This document shows positions 8,182 to 16,499 of a stretch of 64,000 nucleotides of DNA, one piece after another. Numbering within the stretch: position 1 is the stretch's first letter; every line of letters starts with the position of its first letter. The notes beneath the pieces were generated by a model. It saw only the letters and a list, made by a program, of their open reading frames with translations, did not search any database and had not been told where the DNA came from. Source of the stretch: Armatimonadota bacterium (lineage in GTDB: Bacteria; Armatimonadota; Fimbriimonadia; Fimbriimonadales; Fimbriimonadaceae); contig JAIUNY010000002.1 in NCBI GenBank assembly GCA_020161505.1, positions 245,925-309,924 on the forward strand. Direction: 5' to 3'. The translations under genes and the position numbers were made by a program.

Positions 8182-9010
8182 TCTGCTCGGCGTCGATCCA
8201 CGGTTCGCTCAAATGCTCTGGCCCTTCAAGGGTCAGGGCATTTTTCGTCCACTCTCGATGCTCTTGGAGGCTGATCTTCCGCCGTTCTCCCGCTGGCCGC
8301 ATCGCCCACGTGGTTTTTTCGAAGGCAAGGGTCGGGTCGGTGATGTATTCCCTCGGCGCCCAGTCCAGGAGCCACTCGGGCTTCACCTGCGTCAGAGAGT
8401 CAATCACCCAATCGGCAGGAGACAGATCGTAGCCTGCCGTCACGGCATTCGGGATTCCCAAACACAGCATCCCCGCCGCTTTCGCCGCTTTCATCCCATT
8501 CGGCGAATCTTCCAGGGCGATGCTCCTGTGCGGGTCAACTCCGAGAGCCTCGCACGCCGCCAGATACAGATCGGGCGCAGGTTTCGCCGCCCCCACCATG
8601 TCGCGAGTCCGAACCACCTCGAAGTGATGCCGCAACCCGACGTGACGCAGAAAGTGCTCGATCCACACGCTTCGCGAGCTGCTGGCTACGGCAATTTTGA
8701 GCTCACTCTGGCTGAGCGACTCCACCAAAGCCACGCCTCCGGGGAGCGGCTCAATCGTGCGCAGGATTTCATCGCGAATCGCCTTCGCTTCGGTGTGCAG
8801 AGCATGAGCATCCACCGGATGCCCGAGCAGCTCCTCCAGATGATCCTCGACCTTCCAGGCTCCCGGGCCTGTGCCGACGCACTTGCCCCATTCCATCAGA
8901 TCCAGAGTGACCCCATGCCGAGAAAACACCTCTGAATAGCCAGCGAATTCCGCTGACTCGCTGTCCATCAGGAGCCCGTCGAAGTCGAAAACGACGGCTT
9001 GGAGAGCCAT
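8153..9010 (-). CDS. HAD-family phosphatase / beta-phosphoglucomutase-like hydrolase with C-terminal extension
   Basis: 285 aa. HAD motifs: DFDGLLMDSE (residues 8-17, nucleophile Asp), SSSR (about 119), AKPAPDLYL Lys, and EDSPNGMKAAKAAGM (acidic motif IV). A helical cap lies between motifs I and II. This class hydrolyses or isomerises sugar phosphates; the substrate is not determined. The HAD core ends near residue 215; about 65 further residues run over the isomerase terminator and its stop codon, so the tail may be non-conserved. It starts one base after the histidine kinase stop (TAAGATG), so the two form an operon. Confidence 0.85.
   Translation of the reverse strand: MALQAVVFDFDGLLMDSESAEFAGYSEVFSRHGVTLDLMEWGKCVGTGPGAWKVEDHLEELLGHPVDAHALHTEAKAIRDEILRTIEPLPGGVALVESLSQSELKIAVASSSRSVWIEHFLRHVGLRHHFEVVRTRDMVGAAKPAPDLYLAACEALGVDPHRSIALEDSPNGMKAAKAAGMLCLGIPNAVTAGYDLSPADWVIDSLTQVKPEWLLDWAPREYITDPTLAFEKTTWAMRPAGERRKISLQEHREWTKNALTLEGPEHLSEPWIDAEQIRAAWPVLP
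8212..8245 (+). terminator. Terminator of the isomerase gene, inside the convergent HAD frame
   Basis: Stem of 13 pairs including two G-U (8212-8224 with 8230-8242), 5-nt loop, T5 tail. It lies within the C-terminal coding sequence of the opposite-strand HAD gene. Confidence 0.75.
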
Positions 9011-9011
9011 C

Positions 9012-10760
9012 TTAGTCGTTCATCGCTTCCGCTTTCTCGATGTCGAGCTCGCTCGGCATCGTAAAGAGGAACATCGAGCCCTTACCGACTTCCGATTCCG
9101 CCCAGATCTTGCCCATGTGAACCTGTTCAACAAGGTGTCGAACCAAGTACAGGCCAAGGCCGGTGCCGTAAATCTTTCGGTTGTCCTCGTTGTTCACGCG
9201 GTGGAATCGCTCGAAGACCTTGCTGAGGTGCTCCTTCGGAATACCAATGCCTTGGTCCTCCACGCCCACCTTGAGCTCATCCTTGCCATCCCACCAGGCA
9301 TGAACCGTCACATCGCCACCTTCGGGCGAGTACTTGATCGCGTTGTTGAGGAGGTTGGTGAGAATCTGGTCGAACTTGTCCTCGTCGCCAACAATCGTGC
9401 CTGGGAGCTCGGTGTGAACCTTGAGCTTGACCTCATGGCGGTGACTGGCTTGAGTTTGCACTCGAACAACCTTGTCGAGAATTGCCTTGAGCTCGAACCG
9501 GGTGTAGCTCGGCTTGAGCGACTGACCGGATTCGATCCGCGCGGTGTTGAGCAAGTCGTCAATGAGGCGCCGCAGACGGTCGCACTCGCTGACGATGATG
9601 CCAAGGAACTCCTTCTGGTCGTCCTTCGAGTAGATCTCGGCATCCACCCCATCGAGCAAGGTGCTGCTGAAGCCCTTGATCGCGGTGAGCGGAGTGCGGA
9701 GTTCGTGGCTCGCCATCGCGACGAAGGAACTCTTCATCTTGTCGAGATTCTTCTGCTCCGTGACGTCGTTGAAGATGGCAACGAAGCCCAGATGCTTGCC
9801 ATCTTCGTTGCGAACCGTGGCTCCCTGCGCCTGATAAATTCTCTCGGAGCCGTGGATGTCGACGGTGATTTCTGCACCCAAAGACTCTTCGCCACGCACT
9901 CCCGCATCCAAGAAGGCGGAGAGGGTTTCTTCCTTCAAAACATCCTGATAATTTCGGCCAACGACTTCCGTTTCGATGCGGAAAATCGTTCGGGCCGAGG
10001 AGTTCATCTGGCTGATCTTGCCTTCTGGCGTGATGAGAAGAAGACCGCTGGTCAAGGACTCAAACGTCTGCAGGAGCTCTTCGCGCTCCTTCATCACGGC
10101 CTTGTAAAGCTGCAGGTTCGCGATGATCGAGCCGACGTTGCGAGCCATGCGCTCCAGCAGGCGGACGTCTTCGTCGTTGAAATCTTCGCCGTGACGCTTG
10201 TTGAAGGCGTGAAGAACACCGATTGTCGAGCGATCGACCACGCGGTTTTCTTCGTCGCGCTTCTCGATCACCAAGGGAACCGTGATGCCGTTGTGAACAT
10301 GAAGCAGGCTCACCAAATCCTTGCGGGTGCGCTGGTCGCCCGTCGCATCGTGGAAGATCGCCGGGGTGCCATCGCGGAAAACTTCGCCGCTGATCCCTTG
10401 CGTCGCGCGAACCCGGAAGTGGCTCAAGCGCTCATCGTCCACGCCATAAGCGGGAGGAATCGCCATCAGTTCGCCCGTCTCGGTTTCGTAGAACATGATC
10501 ACGATCTTCTCCGCTTGGAGAATCATCGCGATCCGCTGCACGAGGCGACGGAGGGTCATGTCGCCTTCTTGAATCGAAGCGACTTCCATGCCCGATTCCA
10601 CCGGCGCCGGCTTCGGCTCAGACGGGGACGCACTTGGGGCCGGGGAACCACTGCGCAACGACTGGTTTTCCGCTTCCAGCTCCTGAATGCGGCGAACCAG
10701 ATCCTCAAATTGCTGGTTCATGTCTTCTGAATCGTGGGTACCCATGTCCGTGATGCTCAT
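9012..10760 (-). CDS. GAF-PAS sensor histidine kinase
   Basis: 582 aa from the ATG at 10760, chosen because a GGA tract lies 6 nt upstream; GTG at 10820 and ATG at 10721 are alternatives. Order: short coiled coil (QFEDLVRRIQELEAE), Pro-rich linker, GAF (about 65-225), PAS with a NDVTEQKNLDKMK linker (about 230-345), HisKA with SHELRTPLTAIKG (phospho-His about 352), HATPase_c (NNAIKYSP, DQGIGIP, GTGLGLYL). No membrane segment is seen, so it is a cytoplasmic sensor, probably of a small molecule via GAF. No partner regulator is adjacent; an ANTAR regulator lies at 32.5 kb. Confidence 0.9.
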   Translation of the reverse strand: MSITDMGTHDSEDMNQQFEDLVRRIQELEAENQSLRSGSPAPSASPSEPKPAPVESGMEVASIQEGDMTLRRLVQRIAMILQAEKIVIMFYETETGELMAIPPAYGVDDERLSHFRVRATQGISGEVFRDGTPAIFHDATGDQRTRKDLVSLLHVHNGITVPLVIEKRDEENRVVDRSTIGVLHAFNKRHGEDFNDEDVRLLERMARNVGSIIANLQLYKAVMKEREELLQTFESLTSGLLLITPEGKISQMNSSARTIFRIETEVVGRNYQDVLKEETLSAFLDAGVRGEESLGAEITVDIHGSERIYQAQGATVRNEDGKHLGFVAIFNDVTEQKNLDKMKSSFVAMASHELRTPLTAIKGFSSTLLDGVDAEIYSKDDQKEFLGIIVSECDRLRRLIDDLLNTARIESGQSLKPSYTRFELKAILDKVVRVQTQASHRHEVKLKVHTELPGTIVGDEDKFDQILTNLLNNAIKYSPEGGDVTVHAWWDGKDELKVGVEDQGIGIPKEHLSKVFERFHRVNNEDNRKIYGTGLGLYLVRHLVEQVHMGKIWAESEVGKGSMFLFTMPSELDIEKAEAMND

Positions 10761-10968
10761 AGTCCATCCGCGCAACTGAGGAAGCACGGTGGCAACGAAG
10801 CCGCAGGATACCCCTGCCACTTCCCCAAGACCGCTTTCCTCCCGTGTTTGACGGCATCAGTGGGGCCGAAGTGCCATCAGACCCAGAAGAGTTCGGCGAT
10901 TTCTTACGCGATCCCCGCCCGAACCCCGGCAGGTTCACCGGGCGTCATGCTATCATCGGGGCACGACG

Positions 10969-11640
10969 ATGGCTGGAGCAGCAGAGGAATTACCGCTTTT
11001 TCCCCTGAACGTGGTTCTGTTCCCCTACGCCACCCTGCAAATCCATGTCTTCGAGGAGCGCTACCGTGACATGGTGCGTCACTGCCTGCAGTACGACCAA
11101 GGGTTCGGCATTGTTCTCATCAAGAGCGGGAGCGAAGTCGGTGGCCCCGCCGATCCTTACCTCGTCGGAACCGCCTGCCGAATCGTCAGCGTTCAAACCT
11201 ACGATGACGGCACCATGGACGTCAAAATCCAGGGTGAGCGCAGGTTCCGCATTCGCAAACTCGACGAGACCAAATCGTATCCCGTGGGATATGTCGAGCC
11301 AGTCGTCGAACTTGAAGTCGAAGACACCCCACGCGCCGATGCCCTGACCCTTCGCACCCGCGAATACCTTCAGGCGTACATCGAGGCTCATTTTCAGCGG
11401 GAAGAGATCAAGGTTGCCAAAGTCCGACTGCCTCAAGATCCCACCGCGCTCTCCTTCGTCGTCGCCAACTTCTTGCAGATCGACAATCAGCAGAAGCAGC
11501 ACCTCCTCGAAGTCACCGACACCCTGGAACGCATCTCCGAGATGATCCCCATCTTGGAGCAGCACATGATGGAAGCCAAGGTGCCCCAATACACCAAACT
11601 CACCGTCCAAGATCTGAGCGAGTGGACGAGCACGAACTAG
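10969..11640 (+). CDS. Lon N-terminal (LON substrate-binding) domain protein
   Basis: 223 aa stand-alone LON-N domain, without AAA+ or protease parts. The start LPLFPLNVVLFPYATLQIHVFEERYRDMV is the family signature. A helical C-terminal half (about 120-205) ends the protein. Such proteins are thought to bind unfolded or target proteins; the partner is unknown. A TATCAT -10-like hexamer ends 12 nt before the ATG. A hairpin separates the gene from the convergent dioxygenase gene. Confidence 0.85.
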   Translation: MAGAAEELPLFPLNVVLFPYATLQIHVFEERYRDMVRHCLQYDQGFGIVLIKSGSEVGGPADPYLVGTACRIVSVQTYDDGTMDVKIQGERRFRIRKLDETKSYPVGYVEPVVELEVEDTPRADALTLRTREYLQAYIEAHFQREEIKVAKVRLPQDPTALSFVVANFLQIDNQQKQHLLEVTDTLERISEMIPILEQHMMEAKVPQYTKLTVQDLSEWTSTN

Positions 11641-11695
11641 CTTCGATCTCGGCAGCCGGTTCTTGGATTCGTCGACTCAAGACTCCGTCTAGGGA

Positions 11696-11724
11696 GGGGC
11701 CGAATCACTGCTTGCTTCGGCCCC
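11696..11724. terminator. Hairpin between convergent genes
   Basis: Perfect 9-bp stem GGGGCCGAA (11696-11704) with its complement at 11716-11724 and an 11-nt loop. It lies between the LON-domain gene and the convergent dioxygenase gene, with no clear T run on either strand. Confidence 0.5.
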
Positions 11725-11728
11725 AGAG

Positions 11729-11755
11729 CTCGACCCCTGAAGGGCCGGAGCACCC
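11729..11755 (+). repeat. Degenerate copy of the dispersed 27-bp repeat
   Basis: A 27-nt segment, GACCCCTGAAGGG then CCGGAGCACCC, resembling the CCTGAAGGGATCGGGGCACC unit found at 43.3-44.0 kb and inverted at 35.9-36.0 kb, differing by a one-base shift and substitutions. Confidence 0.5.
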
Positions 11756-11772
11756 GGGTCGTGAAGAGGTGG

Positions 11773-12942
11773 TTAAGAGTCCGAGCTCAGCCGATGCTCC
11801 GCCGTCTCGTCCCGGTGCTTCTTGAGATACACCATGAACGGAGTTCCGCCCGTGCCCACCGCGCTCGGATTGTTCTTATCCGTCTGAAGCTGCTTGTAAA
11901 TGTACGAAGCCGCGTACTCCAGGTGAGTCGCTCGGAACTTCCGCACGCCCTCCACGCAGGCATCATAGAGTTCACTCAACTCAGCGTGGCCCGCTGAAAA
12001 TACAAATTCCCGAATCCCTCCGGTGGACTCAATGGCCTCCATGTAAGTACGATGCTTGGGCGGCATGTAGGTGCGCATTTCCAGCAAATACTCCTTCAGA
12101 GGATCGTCCGCATGATGAACGCCCAACATGGCGTCGAGGCAGGGGACAATCGAGCTCTGCGCGCCAGTCTCTCCCCGATAGCTCTGCGGCTTGCCCTCAA
12201 AACACCCTTCATAGACCAACCCCTCACCCATCTCTGGGTGGTTCTTCCAGCCATGGATGTACGGCCTCACCCGGTGGAAGTAGATATACGGGTCGCAGAA
12301 CTCCGGCATCCTGTTCATCACCCGATTCATCTCATCCAGGCTATGGAGGACCTTGCCGAGATGCGATTTCAGACTCTCCGCATCCTGGTCCGCGGCGGCC
12401 AACAAACACGCGGGCAGATTCGTGATCGCCTCGGCGGCTCGAGCCTCAATGTCCACGTGGATCAAGATGAACCACTCTTCATCCATGCCCGCAAGGAAGT
12501 TCTGGATCAGGCAAATGTTTCCGCATTCAATCGGGCCGTCTTCGTCGATCCTGTACCAGTTGTCCAGAGCGTAACTCGCGTAACTCAGGATCGGAGGTCG
12601 GCCTTGCTTGGCCGCAACCTCTGCCCACGGTCGAGCAAGGACGGCCGGGAGCACCTTCGGCACACCGGGTTCACCCCAAACATAGGCGTGCCCCAAATAG
12701 CTGAGCAACCCCATCGCCCGGCGCGTCTCCCGTTCGTTCCGCAACGCAGCAGTTGGGAACGGGGGAAGGCTCTCGATCAGCGATCGAATCCGGCTCGTCA
12801 TCAAGAGCTTGGGCAGCCCGTGAGCGACACCCTCCCAATCATCAAATGCCTCGCCGAGGCTGAGAAGTGGATCCTGCGAGGGCAAAAACCCTCGAACCGG
12901 ATCGATGTCAAAGTCAGACAAATGCAATGACCCCGTTGTCAT
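11773..12942 (-). CDS. Indoleamine 2,3-dioxygenase
   Basis: 389 aa haem enzyme that oxidises L-tryptophan (or other indoles) to N-formylkynurenine. Family motifs are unusually clear: RPYIHGW (about 226-232), YEGCFEGKPQSYRGETGAQSS (about 244-264), MRTYMPPKHR (289-298), REFVFSAG, YDACVEGVRKFRATH with the proximal haem His at 340, and GTGGTPFMVYLKKHR (363-377). It is cytoplasmic. It is the last of three minus-strand genes (51 nt after a TolB-like gene). No kynureninase or formamidase is nearby, so its pathway here is open. The start codon sits inside a 9-bp inverted repeat. Confidence 0.9.
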   Translation of the reverse strand: MTTGSLHLSDFDIDPVRGFLPSQDPLLSLGEAFDDWEGVAHGLPKLLMTSRIRSLIESLPPFPTAALRNERETRRAMGLLSYLGHAYVWGEPGVPKVLPAVLARPWAEVAAKQGRPPILSYASYALDNWYRIDEDGPIECGNICLIQNFLAGMDEEWFILIHVDIEARAAEAITNLPACLLAAADQDAESLKSHLGKVLHSLDEMNRVMNRMPEFCDPYIYFHRVRPYIHGWKNHPEMGEGLVYEGCFEGKPQSYRGETGAQSSIVPCLDAMLGVHHADDPLKEYLLEMRTYMPPKHRTYMEAIESTGGIREFVFSAGHAELSELYDACVEGVRKFRATHLEYAASYIYKQLQTDKNNPSAVGTGGTPFMVYLKKHRDETAEHRLSSDS

Positions 12943-12970
12943 GGCTCATTTTGCCACTCTCACGGGGTCA
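12929..12970. promoter_or_regulatory. Inverted repeat flanking the dioxygenase start codon
   Basis: Perfect 9-bp inverted repeat TGACCCCGT (12929-12937) and its complement (12962-12970), 24 nt apart, with the ATG (12942-12940) between. It could be an operator or an mRNA hairpin that hides the start. Confidence 0.35.
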
Positions 12971-12993
12971 GATTGCTCGGGCCAGGCGCCCGG

Positions 12994-13953
12994 TTACTTG
13001 CGCGTGTTTGTCAGCCAGACCGGGTCCTTGCCTTTTTCGAACTTGCCGATCCGCGCCGGGCCATCACCTTCAATGGCAACCGCCACGTAAATCGTCTGGC
13101 CATCGTTGGAAACCGCGAACGAATCGACACCCATCAAGGGGCCGACCTCGTACTCGTCCGTCGAATCTTCCTCCAGTGAGAAGACATAGATGTTCGAGAC
13201 GCCTTCATCGTCCATTTTCTCGACCGCTGCATAGCTGCCTTTCCAGTTGAATCGAGGCAGGAAGTAGTTCAGGTCACTCTTCGGCTCGAACACCACTTCT
13301 GAGGACGGAACGTCGCTGAGAGGGGCCAGGGCGATGCCGATTCCCGTATCCTCCGAACCCTTGATCGCCACCTCCGTTGCAAAGGAGATCACGCCGAGGG
13401 CGGAGACGACCGTGGGGGAACCGCACCAAGCGCCAGGCTTGGTGACGGGAGAAGTCTTGCCCCCAGCAGCGGCCAGCTTGGCGATGCGCATGTCGGAGAA
13501 GTCGCCACTTTGCGTCTCGGCGCAGTAGATTTCCTTGTCCTCCGGACCAAAGCATGGATCAACCTGAACGGCATCGTCGGTGGTCAGGCGCTTGCGATTC
13601 TTACCACTTGCATCCATCACATAGATCTCAGAATCGACTTCTTCATCCTCCGCAGCGGCCTTCACATCGTCTTCCGGCTCCAACACGAAGACGATTTTCT
13701 TCCCGTCAGTGCTAAAGGAGGCATCGCGTCCCGGGCCGAGCGCCTCAATCTTTTTGGAGTTGATGTCCATCACGAAGATGTAGTCCATGGACGTGTCTTC
13801 ATCCTGAGATTGGAAGATCAGTTTCTTCCCATCAGGGCTGATTTCCAGCTCAGAGTTGTGGGCGTACGGGGCGAGCACCATCTCCGGAGATCCTTCATCG
13901 AGAGGGGCGGAGAATCCAGCGGCGAGCGAGAGAAAGGCAAAAGGGGCAAACAT
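12994..13953 (-). CDS. Secreted TolB-like (PD40) beta-propeller protein
   Basis: 319 aa. Signal peptide (MFAPFAFLSLAAGFSA), then WD40-like PD40 repeats: LEISPDGKKLIFQSQDE, DASFSTDGKKIVFVLEPED, SDGQTIYVAV-type blades. It is paralogous to the next upstream gene (14051-14968), with the same repeat order and the same VxSxxPLN/VSNDGQT ending, so the pair arose by tandem duplication. Periplasmic or extracellular; function unknown. An acidic insert (DDVKAAAEDEEVDSE) is specific to this copy. An AGGA tract precedes the ATG by 9 nt. Confidence 0.75.
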   Translation of the reverse strand: MFAPFAFLSLAAGFSAPLDEGSPEMVLAPYAHNSELEISPDGKKLIFQSQDEDTSMDYIFVMDINSKKIEALGPGRDASFSTDGKKIVFVLEPEDDVKAAAEDEEVDSEIYVMDASGKNRKRLTTDDAVQVDPCFGPEDKEIYCAETQSGDFSDMRIAKLAAAGGKTSPVTKPGAWCGSPTVVSALGVISFATEVAIKGSEDTGIGIALAPLSDVPSSEVVFEPKSDLNYFLPRFNWKGSYAAVEKMDDEGVSNIYVFSLEEDSTDEYEVGPLMGVDSFAVSNDGQTIYVAVAIEGDGPARIGKFEKGKDPVWLTNTRK

Positions 13954-14006
13954 GAGTGTTGATCCTGGTGAGGTGCCTGCGTCTCCTCAGGCCATCATCG
14001 GTCAGA

Positions 14007-14036
14007 CGGCTCGTACTGAGGATTCGATACGAGCCG
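14007..14036 (-). terminator. Hairpin after the first TolB-like gene
   Basis: Perfect 9-bp inverted repeat CGGCTCGTA (14007-14015) with 14028-14036, loop 12 nt, just past the stop of the 14051-14968 gene. No T run follows, so it may be a partial or processing hairpin. Confidence 0.4.
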
Positions 14037-14050
14037 CCCTCGAAAAGTCC

Positions 14051-14968
14051 TTACTCTTTACCGGTCAGGAACTCCGGAGCCTTGCCCGGTTTGAGAAGAG
14101 CAAGCCGCGAGGTTGAACCCAGCTTGGGAGCAATCGAGGCCAGAACGGTCTGGCCATCGTTGAGAGGCGCGATGGACTCAACACCGAAGAACGGGCCAAA
14201 GACTGTTTGCTTCACCTTCGCATCCTTAAGATTCATCAGCAAAATGGCGGTGCCCTGATCCTTCTGCTCGGCAACCGTCATGTAAGTACCGTTCCAAGAG
14301 AATTTCGGGGCCCGGTAGACGCTCCCTTCGCCAGGCGAGAACATCGGATTCGATCTTGCTGGGTTATCGAGCATCACGAGAGAGATTCCCATCGAGACAA
14401 AATCAGAGTTTTTCTCCGGGTAGCCCTGCTCAAAGGCCACGATCTTGTCCGGGCCGTTGATGGTCGGGCTCAAGCCAATGGTCGCCGTCTTCAGCAAGGG
14501 CTTCACCGAGCCGTCCGCGACGTTGATGACCGCGAGTCTCACACCAAGAACGTCCTCATCTTGCGCGTTGACGCAGATGATCGACTTCCCATCCGGAGCC
14601 CAAACCGGATCCATCTGGGATTCCTTGTCTTTGGAAATCTGCTTCCGATTCTTGCCATCCGTGGTCATGGAGAAAACCTCGACATCCTCTTCCCCTTTCG
14701 GCACATAGGTGAAGGCGAGGAGCTTTCCATCGGGGCTAAAGGCGGGATCGGCACCGGGGCCGAGCTTCGTGGCCTTGCGTGTGGCCAGCTCCAACTTCCA
14801 CACCATCGTTGAACCCTCGCCTTCCTTGTAGTGCTCAAAGACCACCCACTTCCCATCGGGACTCGTGTTGACTCCGCTAATGTAGCCAAGCTCGCGGAGG
14901 TTCGCGGGCAGATTTTGGGGCGCCGCGAGAGTCGCGGAAAGGGCAGCCGACAGGAGCAAAGAAGTCAT
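14051..14968 (-). CDS. Secreted TolB-like (PD40) beta-propeller protein, tandem paralogue
   Basis: 305 aa. Signal peptide (SLLLSAALSATLAA), then PD40 blades: VNTSPDGKWVVFEHYKE, DPAFSPDGKLLAFTYVPKG, DPVWAPDGKSIICVNAQDE, and APLNDGQTVLASIAP near the end. It is first of the tandem pair and lies 97 nt upstream of its paralogue; both precede the dioxygenase gene. Likely periplasmic. No enzymatic motif. Confidence 0.75.
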   Translation of the reverse strand: MTSLLLSAALSATLAAPQNLPANLRELGYISGVNTSPDGKWVVFEHYKEGEGSTMVWKLELATRKATKLGPGADPAFSPDGKLLAFTYVPKGEEDVEVFSMTTDGKNRKQISKDKESQMDPVWAPDGKSIICVNAQDEDVLGVRLAVINVADGSVKPLLKTATIGLSPTINGPDKIVAFEQGYPEKNSDFVSMGISLVMLDNPARSNPMFSPGEGSVYRAPKFSWNGTYMTVAEQKDQGTAILLMNLKDAKVKQTVFGPFFGVESIAPLNDGQTVLASIAPKLGSTSRLALLKPGKAPEFLTGKE

Positions 14969-15275
14969 GGTGTTAGAAGGACGTCTGATTCATTCCATCC
15001 GTGACAAGTCGCCCGGGATCACGGATTTCCGTGGTTCCGTCGCGCACGGGACCCCTTGCTCTGCTGGAATCGATGCAGGGCGAACTCAAGAGTCGTCCGC
15101 ACCTATTCATAAGGAACAGATACCAAACGAACCCACCCCGGCTGCACCGATCTCCTGAGCGTCAGAGACCACCAACTCCCGATGCAATCCCACCTGCCAA
15201 CCGAACCTCAATTTCCGAACCAAGCATGCCTGGTGCGAGCGCAAAAGCCGGCGCGCGAGAGAAGGAACGGCGCGC
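14969..15275. other. Intergenic region upstream of the TolB-like pair
   Basis: 307 bp. It holds a perfect 8-bp inverted repeat ATCCGTGA (14997-15004) with 15019-15026, 29 bp upstream of the minus-strand start, which could be an operator. The part near 15235-15290 is rich in GCGCGC and may end the M16 operon. No gene or RNA was recognised. Confidence 0.4.
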
Positions 15276-16499
15276 TCACCGACCCGAGGTCATTCGGGGA
15301 CGGAGGTTGTCCGTCATGATCTTCGCCTGAGTCTGGAACTCTTCCCACTCCACGGTATCCAGCATCTCCAGCCAGCGCGAAATCGAAATCGGCGGCTCCC
15401 CGACGGCGCCCCAATACGATTGCCACGCCGCCGCATCCGCCTCACTCCCGCCAAGCGGTCGGGAAGGATGCAGATAGACACACGCAAAGGGAGATGGCCG
15501 GGTCAGAATGGAGCGCGCCATCACTTTGGCTCGCGCAAGGGTCGAAGCATCCCAATTCTTCAGATCACCCTTGATCGCTTCCGCCATATCGAAAAGCATC
15601 GGAAGCTCCTCCTCCCTCGCCCCCCTCAGCATCAAGAGTCGAGGCTCCAGACCGAATTTGGTTGGCCAGAACACCATTTCGGTGCGATACGACCAGGCCT
15701 TTTCTTCGCGTAAGACGCGCCACAGGGTGCAGTCTTTTCCTGCCCCCAGAGCAACCGCAGCCAGGAACTGAGCCGCCGACCCCGGGCCAGAGAGTCGAAT
15801 CGCGGGAGGCGTGAGCTCAAAGGTGGAGACCCCCGATCCGTTTGATTCCGCGCGCTTGACCTCCGAAACAAAGAACGGGCGCGGAGGTGCCGCCAACTCG
15901 CTCCATCGAACTCTGCTATCCAAAAGCCCTTGCGCGGAACCAGGCTCGATGGGGCCGTTCACAAACACTCGAGCCTTTCCAGGCTGGAACGCCGCCTGAT
16001 ACATCAGCACGACATCCCGCGGGCGTACCTGGTCGTATGCCGATGCAAACGGATCCATTGCCCATCCCCAGGGGTCTTTCCGTTCCGCCATCAGCTCAGC
16101 GCGCGCCTGAAGAATCGGCTCTTCGACTTCCCACTTCACTTCGCTGAGCAAGGAAATCACAACTTCAAACTTCTCCTGCCAATTCGCCGGCGTGGTGCCA
16201 ATTTCTAGACGGATGAAGTCAGGCAGCCACTCAATTCGCAGAGGTTGTGTTCCACGGCCCTCGGACTCAAAAAGCTCCCAGTTGGAGTAGGTTTTCGTAG
16301 ACACTCGGTTCAAGGCTCGGGCGAGCACGCGCCAGGCCGCTTCTTCGCGGGCACCGCCTTCCGGACGCGGGATCATGGCATGAATCTGAACCGTCTTGGC
16401 GTTCGGATTGGGAAGTTCGGTCACCACGAAGGTCTTGCTCGACTGAGCGGACGCCAGGGCGGTGAGGATTACTCCCGCCAGCAACGCAATCTGCCTCAC
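15276..16499 (-). CDS. Secreted M16-family peptidase homologue, non-catalytic partner
   Basis: 407 aa from a GTG at 16499, chosen because it overlaps the upstream stop (GTGA) and has an AGGGGG tract just before it. Signal peptide (IALLAGVILTALASAQ). The M16 fold is recognisable but HxxEH is absent. The C-terminal LREEKAWSYR region keeps the Arg and Tyr that, in bacterial M16B pairs, come from the non-zinc subunit. It therefore probably forms a heterodimer with the zinc-bearing protein encoded just upstream. Periplasmic; substrate unknown. Confidence 0.78.
   Translation of the reverse strand: MRQIALLAGVILTALASAQSSKTFVVTELPNPNAKTVQIHAMIPRPEGGAREEAAWRVLARALNRVSTKTYSNWELFESEGRGTQPLRIEWLPDFIRLEIGTTPANWQEKFEVVISLLSEVKWEVEEPILQARAELMAERKDPWGWAMDPFASAYDQVRPRDVVLMYQAAFQPGKARVFVNGPIEPGSAQGLLDSRVRWSELAAPPRPFFVSEVKRAESNGSGVSTFELTPPAIRLSGPGSAAQFLAAVALGAGKDCTLWRVLREEKAWSYRTEMVFWPTKFGLEPRLLMLRGAREEELPMLFDMAEAIKGDLKNWDASTLARAKVMARSILTRPSPFACVYLHPSRPLGGSEADAAAWQSYWGAVGEPPISISRWLEMLDTVEWEEFQTQAKIMTDNLRPRMTSGR

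Noticed and set aside
9117..10730. 537-codon plus-strand frame
   Set aside because: Antisense to the histidine kinase, which has all expected motifs.
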